Below are positions 1 through 6,916 of a stretch of DNA of 64,000 nt, piece after piece. The stretch lies in contig NZ_JABX01000001.1 of the NCBI RefSeq assembly GCF_001469165.1, positions 124,001 to 188,000 on the forward strand, given 5' to 3'. Source of the stretch: Thiohalocapsa sp. ML1. GTDB taxonomy: Bacteria > Pseudomonadota > Gammaproteobacteria > Chromatiales > Chromatiaceae. The number at the start of each line of letters is the position of its first letter. Within the stretch, counting starts at the first letter, position 1. Position numbers and translations under genes: made by a program. Below the pieces are notes generated by a model, which was given only the letters and a program-made list of their open reading frames with translations, ran no database searches and had not been told where the DNA came from.

Positions 1-2
1 CC

Positions 3-365
3 GACTTTCACCGGCTATTGGCGCTCGCCGAGGAGCGGGCCGACATTGTGGCGGTGGAGGCGGCGGTGGAGGCGGCGGTGGAGGCGGCGGCGGAGGCGGC
101 GGCAGCGGCGCTTGCCGACGGCGAGGAGCTGATTCCCGGCGACGTGGTGAAGCGGCTGGTCGCAGGCGAGCCGCCGCTCAAGGTGTGGCGCGAGTACCGG
201 GGGCTCGACCGCGCTGCGCTCGGCGCTTCGGCGGACGTGACCGAGAGCTTGGTCGAGCGCTGGGAAACGGGCCAGATCAAGGTCGATCCGAACGCACTGC
301 TGCGCTTGGCCGCCGCGCTCGGCGTCGATGCCGACGACCTTGATCCCTCGACGGCCGGCACGTAG
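3..365 (+). CDS. HTH (XRE-like) DNA-binding protein, 5' end cut by window
   Basis: The open frame runs in from the window edge, so the true start lies upstream; the TTG at 18 is only the first start-like codon inside. The visible 120 residues show an alanine/glutamate-rich helix (about residues 15-37), then a segment reading KVWREYRGLDRAALGASADV, then a helix-turn-helix ending in GQIKVDPNALLRLAAALGV. This layout is common in antitoxin-type HTH proteins that follow a RelE-like toxin gene. No toxin partner is visible, but it could lie upstream of the window. The Ala/Glu stretch is encoded by near-perfect 12-bp GTGGAGGCGGCG units (about 52-110) that could slip. Role as an antitoxin or autoregulator is inference. 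Confidence 0.7.
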   Translation, partial: DFHRLLALAEERADIVAVEAAVEAAVEAAAEAAAAALADGEELIPGDVVKRLVAGEPPLKVWREYRGLDRAALGASADVTESLVERWETGQIKVDPNALLRLAAALGVDADDLDPSTAGT

Positions 366-577
366 GGCAGCGCGGCGGCGGCAGTCCGTCACGTCGCGCG
401 CAGAGCCCTTCCAGCCAAGATCGCGCCGCGGCCGCCTCGGGGCCTGATCGGCTATACTGCGGCGCTTGTTCCGCGGCACGCGCCGTGCATTGTCGAGCCC
501 CGCCGCAGGCCGTGGCGCGGCCTCGCCGACAGCCCCGTGCCGTCCAGTCCAGCCAGCACCCTGCGGTGCGCCGAGCC

Positions 578-1645
578 ATGCGCCCTGAAACCGACGATCT
601 TCGTATCCGCGACATCAAGCAGGTGATTGCGCCGAAGGACCTGCATCGCGAGTTCCCGATCACCGACACCGCCGCCGAGACGGTGTTCCACGCCCGCAGC
701 GAGATCGAGCGCATCCTGCACGGCGACGACGACCGCCTGCTGGTGGTCGTGGGTCCATGCTCGGTGCACGATACCGACGCGGCGATGGACTACGCGCACC
801 GCCTGGTGGAGGTCCGCCGCGCGCTGGCCGATCGGCTCATGGTCGTGATGCGGGTCTATTTCGAGAAGCCCCGCACCACCGTGGGCTGGAAGGGGCTGAT
901 CAATGATCCGAACCTGGACGGCAGCTTCGAGATCAACAAGGGGCTGGGCATCGCCCGCAAGCTGCTGCTGGACTTAAACGAGCTCGGCGTGCCCGCCGGC
1001 ACCGAGTTTCTGGACCTGATCAGCCCGCAATACATCGCCGACCTCGTGAGCTGGGGCGCCATCGGCGCCCGCACCACCGAGAGTCAGGGCCACCGCGAGC
1101 TAGCCTCCGGCCTGTCCTGCCCGGTGGGCTTCAAGAACGCCACCGACGGCAGCGTCAAGGTCGCCATCGACGCCATCGCCGCCGCCGCCCGGCCGCACGT
1201 GTTCATGTCGCTCACCAAAGACGGCCAGTCCGCGATCTTCAACACCCGCGGCAATCTCGACACCCATATCATCCTGCGCGGCGGCAGCCGGCCGAACTAC
1301 GACACCGAGAGCGTCAACATCGCGGCCGAGGCCATTGAGGCCGCCGGCCAGCGGCCGAAGATCATGATCGACTTCAGCCACGCCAACAGCCGCAAGCAGC
1401 CGCAGAAGCAGGTCCGCGTCTGCGAGGACGTGGCCGGGCAGATCGCCCGCGGCGACGGGCGCATCATCGGCGCCATGATCGAGAGCCATCTGGTCGCAGG
1501 CCGTCAGGACATCGCCGAGGGCGTCGCGCTGCTCTACGGCCAGAGCGTGACCGATGCCTGCATCGGCTGGGACGACACGGTGCCGATGCTCGAAGAGCTC
1601 GCGGAGGCCGCCGCCCGCCGACGGGAACGCAAGCGCCAGCGCTGA
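578..1645 (+). CDS. aroG: 3-deoxy-D-arabino-heptulosonate 7-phosphate (DAHP) synthase, class I
   Basis: Condenses phosphoenolpyruvate with erythrose 4-phosphate, the first step of the shikimate pathway, in the cytosol. The 355-residue product aligns end to end with the E. coli AroG type: LRIRDIK near the N-terminus, the metal-ligand cysteine in VVGPCSVHD, the PEP-binding lysine in TTVGWKGLIND, GARTTESQ, and the later metal ligands in DFSHANS, MIESHL and CIGWDDT. An in-frame ATG exists farther upstream at 485, but the ATG at 578 was chosen because the MRPETDDLRIRDIK start matches the family and the extra 31 codons are low-complexity. The basic tail RRRERKRQR is unusual but short. Stands alone; no attenuator seen. 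Confidence 0.93.
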   Translation: MRPETDDLRIRDIKQVIAPKDLHREFPITDTAAETVFHARSEIERILHGDDDRLLVVVGPCSVHDTDAAMDYAHRLVEVRRALADRLMVVMRVYFEKPRTTVGWKGLINDPNLDGSFEINKGLGIARKLLLDLNELGVPAGTEFLDLISPQYIADLVSWGAIGARTTESQGHRELASGLSCPVGFKNATDGSVKVAIDAIAAAARPHVFMSLTKDGQSAIFNTRGNLDTHIILRGGSRPNYDTESVNIAAEAIEAAGQRPKIMIDFSHANSRKQPQKQVRVCEDVAGQIARGDGRIIGAMIESHLVAGRQDIAEGVALLYGQSVTDACIGWDDTVPMLEELAEAAARRRERKRQR

Positions 1646-1743
1646 GCGGTGTCCGCGAGCGCCCATTGCAATCGTCGGAGCCGGCGCCCACGGTCGCGCT
1701 GAGGACAACATAATGGGCGGCCATTCGACGATTCGAGGCGCAC

Positions 1744-1959
1744 ATGTGGAAGGCATCGGGCTGGGTCGACGGCCACGAGTCGTTTGCGAGCATCTCCGAG
1801 ATCGTCAAGGATCGCAAATGGCGGGCCACCGGCCACATCGCGGGGCATGAGTCCTACGCCGAGATCACGCGCATCAACGCCCGCGAGCTGCGGGTGACGG
1901 GCAGCGTCGGCGGCTTCGACTCCTACGCCACCGTCACCCGCACCGGCAAAAACGACTGA
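1744..1959 (+). CDS. Small protein of three degenerate repeats, unknown function
   Basis: A 71-residue protein that I do not recognise. It is built from three successive copies of a roughly 24-residue unit: residues 4-26, 27-49 and 50-71, each with the pattern G-(V/I)-x-G-(H/F)-(E/D)-S-(F/Y)-A followed by a short charged stretch and a terminal basic residue before (A/V)TG. Alternating hydrophobic residues suggest a small all-beta sheet. There are no cysteines, signal peptide or membrane segment. A weak GAGG precedes the ATG. The regular repeat pattern makes a chance ORF unlikely. Function unknown. Confidence 0.6.
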   Translation: MWKASGWVDGHESFASISEIVKDRKWRATGHIAGHESYAEITRINARELRVTGSVGGFDSYATVTRTGKND

Positions 1960-2055
1960 CGCATCTGGGGCCGGTTCTGCGGTCACGAGGCCATCCTCGC
2001 ACTGCCCCTATCTGCGACGGGCAGTATCAGCTATCGAGCCAGGTGGGCGGCACCC

Positions 2056-4152
2056 TCACGACCATGACGGTGCGCCGGCAGTAGGTCTGAAGTCGTCCAG
2101 AAACTCCGACGGCACGTCGCCGCTTGTCACGAGCAGATGGTCCCGGGCGCGCGTGCAGGCGACATAGAGCAAATGGCGCTCGGTGGCGTAGACCTCGTCG
2201 AGGTCGGCCTCGTCGGTGATGGTTTCGATGCGGGCCTGGAGCGGAATGACCTCGTCGTCGCACGCCATCACGGCAACCGCACGGAATTCGAGCCCCTTGG
2301 CCAGGTGCATGGTTGCAACCGCAACCTGCCCTGCCGGCTGCTGCATCTGCTCATCAAGGATGGCCGCGGGGAATCCGGCCGCTGCGACGGCCGCCAGGGC
2401 GCGCCCGAGCACCACGTCGGAGCGAACGAACACGGCCATCTCCTGCGGGTGCAGCCCATCCGCGGCCCGCTCGCGAAGCCAGCGAGCAATCGCGGTGCAC
2501 TCGGCGGCCTCATCGTCACACAGCAGCACTTGCGGCGGCGGACCGTTGAAGACGGAGACGGTGCCGCCGCGGTCCTCGACGTTGCCGTCCACGTCCGCCA
2601 GGCGCGTACCGAGCAGCCGATCGGCATGCGCACGGATCTGGTGCGAGGTCCGGTAGTTGACCTTGAGCGTGCGCGAGCGCCCGCGCACGTCGACGCCAAG
2701 GGCCTTCCAAGAGAAGGGCTGCCGGAAAATGCGCTGGCCTAGATCGCCGGCGAAGAACAGCCCGTTCGGCCGGTTTCCGGCCAGCGCGGCGAGCAGCCGA
2801 AGCTGCGCGACATCCACGTCCTGCGCCTCGTCGACAATGACATGGTCGTAGACGAGTTGCGGGTCGGCGGCGAGCGTCTCGGCGACGCGCGTGAAGAGTG
2901 CCGCCCGCGTGATGAGGCCGCGCGCGTTCAGCCCCGCTCGGGTCTGCTCGAAAATGGACCACAAGCCCTGCCGGCGGCGCTCCGGCAGCCGCGTCTTGCG
3001 CCCGAGCCGGCGCACATCGCGATAGGCGGGCCAGTCGGGGAGCTGCCAGGCGTCCACAACCTCTGCCCACTCACCGAGCAGGAAGCGAGGCTCCTCGCCA
3101 GTGCCCGCCGCGGCGCTCGCAAGCAACGCGGCGAGCGTGTCTTGGTCCACCAGCGTCGGCGCGCCGGTACGCGCACGATACAGACGCTCGCCGACGGCAT
3201 CCAGCGCGGCCACGTCGATGCGCTCGGCAAGGCGCGGGGCGTTGTGCACCAAGCGGCCGAGCTTGCTCTGCAGCGCCGCGGCCAGCGGCGCCGAGAAGGT
3301 CGTCAGCAGCACACGCGCGGCAGGATCGGAGCGTGCGAGGTGCACGGCGCGATGCAGCGCCACGATGGTCTTGCCGGTGCCGGCGGAGCCGGCGACCCGC
3401 GCGGGGCCGTTGAAGTCCTGCTCCACGATACGGCGCTGGCCCGGGTGCAGAAAGACGGTCCACTTTTCCCACGGGAACGCCAGCGCCCGCGCCAAGGCGT
3501 CAACGTCCTCCATGACCCGGAAGCGGCGCTGCGCGTCCGGGTGCGAGAAGGCATCGGCCGGCGCGACCACGGCCGCCGGCTGCGGCTGCCCGCCGGTGGC
3601 CAGCTCCAGCAGCGCCTCGGCGGCCTCCTGCGGCAGATGGTCCGCGATGGCCAGCAGCCCGTCCTCGTCCGCGGCCTGCACCTCGGCGAGCCACTCCGGC
3701 GGCACGCCGTAGCCGAGCAGCACGTCGTCGTCGAGCTTCGCGAGCAGCCAGACGCCGCCGGTGCGGCTCGCGGGCTGCGGTGCCGCCTGTTCGACGTAGA
3801 CGGGAACCCGGATCTCCTGAACCGTCTCGCGGATCTCCACCAACTGCGCGGCGCCGGTCTTCGGATGCGCTTCGAGCTTGCGCCGTTCCGCCCAGGCGTA
3901 GGCGGCGTCGTGGTGGTCCACGTAGCACAGCAGCAGGCTCTCGTCCGTGCGATGCACGATGAGCCGGATGTCCCGGCTGACGCGCACGGACCAGAAGCGC
4001 TTGTCCTTGGCGCGTTCCAGCTTGTGGAAGCTGAAGGACGGGTGGGCGGGATTGAGCTGGAGATCGAAGGCGGTGGTCTTGACCGCCTTCTGCTCCTCGC
4101 CGGTGAGCCGGGCGAGGCTGTCGGTGAAGGTGTCGGCGATGCGGAAGTGCAT
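2056..4152 (-). CDS. SF1 (UvrD/Rep-like) DNA helicase with RelE/ParE-like N-terminal domain
   Basis: A 698-residue predicted ATP-dependent 3'-5' DNA translocase. Residues about 1-95 resemble a RelE/ParE-type toxin fold (LNPAHPSFSFHKL, FWSVRVSRDIRLIVHR, LLLCYVDHHDAAYAWAERR). The helicase follows: motif I GSAGTGKTIVALHRA near residue 260, Walker B VDEAQDVD near 440, GDLGQRIFR, then motif V MHLAKGLEFRAVAVM and motif VI YVACTRARDHLLV near the C-terminus. No RecB/AddA nuclease motif was seen. The start ATG at 4152 is followed directly by the toxin-like fold, and a repeat cluster abuts it upstream. It sits last in a minus-strand row of defence-type genes. A role in phage defence or repair is inference. 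Confidence 0.85.
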   Translation of the reverse strand: MHFRIADTFTDSLARLTGEEQKAVKTTAFDLQLNPAHPSFSFHKLERAKDKRFWSVRVSRDIRLIVHRTDESLLLCYVDHHDAAYAWAERRKLEAHPKTGAAQLVEIRETVQEIRVPVYVEQAAPQPASRTGGVWLLAKLDDDVLLGYGVPPEWLAEVQAADEDGLLAIADHLPQEAAEALLELATGGQPQPAAVVAPADAFSHPDAQRRFRVMEDVDALARALAFPWEKWTVFLHPGQRRIVEQDFNGPARVAGSAGTGKTIVALHRAVHLARSDPAARVLLTTFSAPLAAALQSKLGRLVHNAPRLAERIDVAALDAVGERLYRARTGAPTLVDQDTLAALLASAAAGTGEEPRFLLGEWAEVVDAWQLPDWPAYRDVRRLGRKTRLPERRRQGLWSIFEQTRAGLNARGLITRAALFTRVAETLAADPQLVYDHVIVDEAQDVDVAQLRLLAALAGNRPNGLFFAGDLGQRIFRQPFSWKALGVDVRGRSRTLKVNYRTSHQIRAHADRLLGTRLADVDGNVEDRGGTVSVFNGPPPQVLLCDDEAAECTAIARWLRERAADGLHPQEMAVFVRSDVVLGRALAAVAAAGFPAAILDEQMQQPAGQVAVATMHLAKGLEFRAVAVMACDDEVIPLQARIETITDEADLDEVYATERHLLYVACTRARDHLLVTSGDVPSEFLDDFRPTAGAPSWS

Positions 4153-4159
4153 GGCTCAG

Positions 4160-4525
4160 CGCGCTCGCTCCCGCGCTCCAGCGTGGGCGTGTGTGGCCGC
4201 CGCTCCAGCGGCGCGTCGCTCGGGCCCCGTGGCGGCCGCCGCGACGCTGGAGCGTCTGCCGGTGCTCCCACGCCGGAGCGTGGGAGCCAGAGCACGCTTG
4301 TGCTTCCGCGCCGAGCCGGGCGCGATGGCTGCGCGGTGGCACGGCTCACTACCGAAACACGTGCGGGCCTCGCTCCCACGCTCCAGCGTGCGCGTGTCGG
4401 GCCTCGCTCCCACGCTCCAGCGTGGGCGTGTGTGGCCGCCGCTCCAGCGGCGCGTCGCTCGGGCCCCGTGGCGGCCGCCGCGACTCTGGAGCGTCTGCCC
4501 GTGCTCCCACGCCGGAGCGTGGGAC
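4160..4525. repeat. Palindromic repeat cluster 1 (ACGCT-GG-AGCGT core)
   Basis: A dense array of imperfect palindromes fills the gap between the helicase gene and the MNT/HEPN locus. Units are of two kinds sharing the core ACGCTGGAGCGT: a short one with arms GACGCT/AGCGTC, and a long one with arms GCTCCCACGCT/AGCGTGGGAGC (or variants with a CCGG centre). A roughly 110-bp block beginning at 4175 is repeated almost exactly from 4414 (offset 239 bp), showing a local duplication. The same elements recur in six other places up to 11400 and surround a RAYT transposase gene. Confidence 0.9.
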
Positions 4526-4605
4526 AGATCGACCGTCGCCGCCAGCGCGTCGCGGTCCCCGCGGGCCATCTGGAGCATGCACTCCGCGTGCTCAGGCGTC
4601 GCCAT
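4526..4605 (-). pseudogene. HEPN-domain toxin remnant (hepT-like), truncated by repeats
   Basis: The ATG at 4605 overlaps the MNT stop codon, the usual junction of MNT-HEPN modules. The first 26 codons read MATPEHAECMLQMARGDRDA and continue LAATVD, which resembles the N-terminal helix of HEPN toxins. At 4525 the frame passes straight into palindromic repeat sequence, encoding the typical repeat peptide SHAPAWEHGQ and then only repeat translation. The rest of the HEPN domain, including the RxxxxH catalytic motif, is absent. A toxin gene disrupted by repeat insertion or deletion is inferred from these short matches. Confidence 0.6.
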
Positions 4606-4951
4606 ACAACACCCGTCCTTCGCGGTAGGCCCGCGCAACGACATGATTCGGCGCAGTGCGCCGGCCTGCCACCTCATCGCGGCTGAAGAGCAACAGGTCC
4701 TTGGAGGCCGGCAGGTCGCCGAGCGCCCGATACAGCCGCGCGGCCTCCTTCATCCGGCTACGGCCGGGGCCGAAGGGCTCGCGCTCAATCACCAACAGAT
4801 CGATATCGGAATCCGGTCGCGCATCGCCGCGGGCGCGGGAGCCGAAAAGGATGATCGCCTCCGGGTCGGCCTCACGCACGATGATATCCACCAGCCGGCG
4901 CAGCAGCTCCGGCTCGTCGAGCCCGGTCCTTTCCATGTCAACCGCGTTCAT
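4592..4951 (-). CDS. MNT-type nucleotidyltransferase (MntA-like antitoxin)
   Basis: A 119-residue minimal nucleotidyltransferase. The motif ILFGSRARGDARPDSDIDLL (about residues 34-53) holds the GS and the DxD catalytic pair of Pol-beta-fold MNT proteins. In known MNT/HEPN modules such an enzyme AMPylates the HEPN toxin and neutralises it. Here the gene starts inside the stop of the preceding antitoxin-like gene (ATGA overlap at 4948-4951), and its own stop overlaps the start of the HEPN remnant, so the translational coupling of the module is preserved although the toxin is broken. What the enzyme now does without its partner is unknown. Confidence 0.85.
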   Translation of the reverse strand: MNAVDMERTGLDEPELLRRLVDIIVREADPEAIILFGSRARGDARPDSDIDLLVIEREPFGPGRSRMKEAARLYRALGDLPASKDLLLFSRDEVAGRRTAPNHVVARAYREGRVLYGDA

Positions 4952-5160
4952 CGGCGCAGCTCTTCCGGCCCATAGTCCGGCTCATCGTCGCCGAAGGCGC
5001 GGGCAAGCCCTGCCGTGGCAAGGCCGGGCCAATTCGCGCCGATCGTGTGCGGGGACTCCAGCACGCCCCGCTGCCGACCCGCGTTCGGCGCACGAGCGAT
5101 GGGCTCGTCCAGTTGGATGGTGCGGCCGTCGAAATGGGCTTTGACGGTCATCGCGGGCAT
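4948..5160 (-). CDS. Small AF2212/DUF104-like antitoxin candidate
   Basis: A 70-residue product with the segment MTVKAHFDGRTIQLDEPIA near the N-terminus and LARAFGDDEPDYGPEELRR at the C-terminus, both typical of small antitoxins normally paired with PIN toxins. The middle (residues 27-48) is diverged from the usual LPPNxxVxV strand. An in-frame ATG at 5325 would give a longer protein, but the ATG at 5160 has GGAGGA 8 bases upstream and the family begins there. No PIN gene is adjacent; the next gene is the MNT nucleotidyltransferase, with a 4-base overlap. It may be an orphan antitoxin or a third member of the MNT module. Confidence 0.6.
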   Translation of the reverse strand: MPAMTVKAHFDGRTIQLDEPIARAPNAGRQRGVLESPHTIGANWPGLATAGLARAFGDDEPDYGPEELRR

Positions 5161-5492
5161 GGGGACATCCTCCGGCTGGCCCATCAGGACCGTTCGACGC
5201 GATACAGCGTAAACGGCAGCGGGGCGCATTCGACGTTGAAGTGCTTCCTCGTCCTCGACGGGCGCCGCCTGCACGATTGTGGGGGTGGCTGTCTCGTTCA
5301 TCCCGATGCTCAGCGGGCCGCACACGAAGAAAGAATGTAGCGGTCAAAACCATACAGGATCGCCCGGGGTAAGGGGCGCCGTTTGCCCTTGCTCCCACGC
5401 GGGAGCGTGGGAGCCAGGCTGGGTGGGCTCGCCTCGCTCCGACGCTCCCGCGTCGGAGTGTCTGGCTGAATCGCCCGGTCGTGATCCGCGCT
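5161..5492. other. Gap without a confident gene; contains repeat cluster 2
   Basis: Between the antitoxin-like gene and the PLD-like gene. An open frame on the minus strand continues upstream of 5160 to an ATG at 5325 but has no recognisable domain. From about 5388 to 5468 are palindromic units: a long-type element with a CGCGGG centre, followed by the module reading CTCCGACGCT-CC-CGCGTCGGAG and GTGTCTGGC that also occurs at 6777 and 11343. No promoter was picked out. Confidence 0.7.
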
Positions 5493-6521
5493 TCAGCAGC
5501 GCTGCTTGTAGACACGCTTCAACTCACCCAGAAACCGACGATTGAGTTCCCGGTGATCATTAAAGCGCCACGTGTCCTCCGCGAATTCACCAGGATCATC
5601 GGCCGCAGCGCCTCGCAGCACCGCGAACTCGTCACGAGACATGACCTCGCGGAAGGCTTGCACGAAACAATGGTCTTCCACATCGAACGGCGGCTTCGGC
5701 AACCGCAGATCGCTCATTTGGACTCCGAGCTTCTCATAGCCTTCGTCCGTGCAGCCGTCCTCAAATAAGCGATGAACGTAAAGCAATACTGGTCTCCGCC
5801 CCAAATGCAGCCCCGGATCATTGCCATGAACGTGGTAGTACAGGAACCACTCCTGCTCCGGATCCAAGTCGTCGGGCGCCAAGTGGATTTCATCTGCAAT
5901 GGCACTTCGCACCTCTTCCGGAACATTCTCCGTATATTCCGTCTCGTCACTCATAACCCATGCACAAAACACCTCGCCGTCACGGTCTACGTTGTAATCC
6001 CCGAACCGGTCCACGGCATCCACGGGCGGAGGGTCGTCCGACAGACTAACGTCGTAGACTTCGGCACGCCGACGTTGACGCCGCAGCTTATGCAGCAGCG
6101 CCAGCTTGTCCCTTGTGGTCGGACATTCTTGCTCGGCCTCGCGTGCATAGCCATCGAAGAGGTCTCTTGCGGTGCGCACGGAGTCCGTGTCGTCGAGCAG
6201 GACGCAAAGTTCCTGCTGCCCGCCTGGCTCAAGTGCCTGTCGAGAGAGATTGGCACTGCCGATCAACGCCGCATGCGCGGCGCAGTACAACTTGGAATGC
6301 AGGGCTTCCAATAGCAGGACGCGTTCCCAGCCGATGGATTCAGCGAGCTCCACCACGGCCGCCGGATTCGTGCCGAGCCCGGGCGATATGATCACGCGCT
6401 CAAGAAGTGCGAGGTTCAGATAGCGTGCCCCGGCTCTACCCATGAAGGCCACGGCCACATGCGTGGGCGATAGGTCATCCAGACAGTCGGAGAGGTCGTC
6501 GGTGGCAATGATCGTCGGCAT
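5493..6521 (-). CDS. Phospholipase D-like (single HKD) protein of the defence cluster
   Basis: A 342-residue protein whose residues 75-91 carry a PLD/nuclease HKD signature: H75-x-K77 in LLEALHSKLYC followed by IGSANLSRQAL. A single HKD suggests action as a dimer, as in NgoFVII/BfiI-type nucleases; substrate specificity cannot be read from the sequence. The C-terminal 200 residues are unassigned and acidic, with many Trp/Tyr residues. GC content is visibly lower than in neighbouring genes (about 48 percent in a sampled 60-base stretch), which suggests separate acquisition. It lies downstream of the type III-like methyltransferase on the same strand, with a repeat cluster between them. A nuclease role in DNA restriction is inference. 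Confidence 0.7.
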   Translation of the reverse strand: MPTIIATDDLSDCLDDLSPTHVAVAFMGRAGARYLNLALLERVIISPGLGTNPAAVVELAESIGWERVLLLEALHSKLYCAAHAALIGSANLSRQALEPGGQQELCVLLDDTDSVRTARDLFDGYAREAEQECPTTRDKLALLHKLRRQRRRAEVYDVSLSDDPPPVDAVDRFGDYNVDRDGEVFCAWVMSDETEYTENVPEEVRSAIADEIHLAPDDLDPEQEWFLYYHVHGNDPGLHLGRRPVLLYVHRLFEDGCTDEGYEKLGVQMSDLRLPKPPFDVEDHCFVQAFREVMSRDEFAVLRGAAADDPGEFAEDTWRFNDHRELNRRFLGELKRVYKQRC

Positions 6522-6599
6522 GATGGCTTCCTGTTCAAGTACGGCAGGTCAGTGAGGTCGCTGGGTGAATGAGCGATGCCCAGCGGATGGGCAAACCGT

Positions 6600-6900
6600 T
6601 GAGTGGCGCCCGCGCTCCAGCGGCGCGTGCATGCTGATCCGGCTCGCGACGCTAGAGCGTCTGCCCGTGCTCCCACGCCGGAGCGTGGGAGCCAGACTGA
6701 GCAGCCTTGCCACGCCGCCCTTGCGCCCACGCGGGAGCATGGGAGCGAGGGAGCCAGCATGGGTGGGCCCGCCTCGCTCCGACGCTCCAGCGTCGGAGTG
6801 TCTGGCCGACGCTCCAGCGTCGCGTGGTGCGGGCACTGCCGCATCGCGACGCTGGAGCGTCCGCCCTTGCTCCCACGCGGGAGCGTTGGAGCGAGACTGA
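6600..6900. repeat. Palindromic repeat cluster 3
   Basis: The roughly 400-bp gap between the PLD-like gene and the methyltransferase gene (6522-6916) is largely made of the same palindromes. Clear units are the GACGCTAGAGCGTC/GCTCCCACGCCGGAGCGTGG pair near 6648-6692, the extended short-type element with CTCCGACGCT and AGCGTCGGAG arms near 6777-6798, and further short units near 6807-6824 and 6848-6862. The remainder (6522-6599) shows no gene. The fragment around CCAGAGCGAC/GAGACTGAGCAGC is repeated at both ends of the cluster. Confidence 0.88.
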
Positions 6901-6916
6901 GCAGCAACGGCACAGC

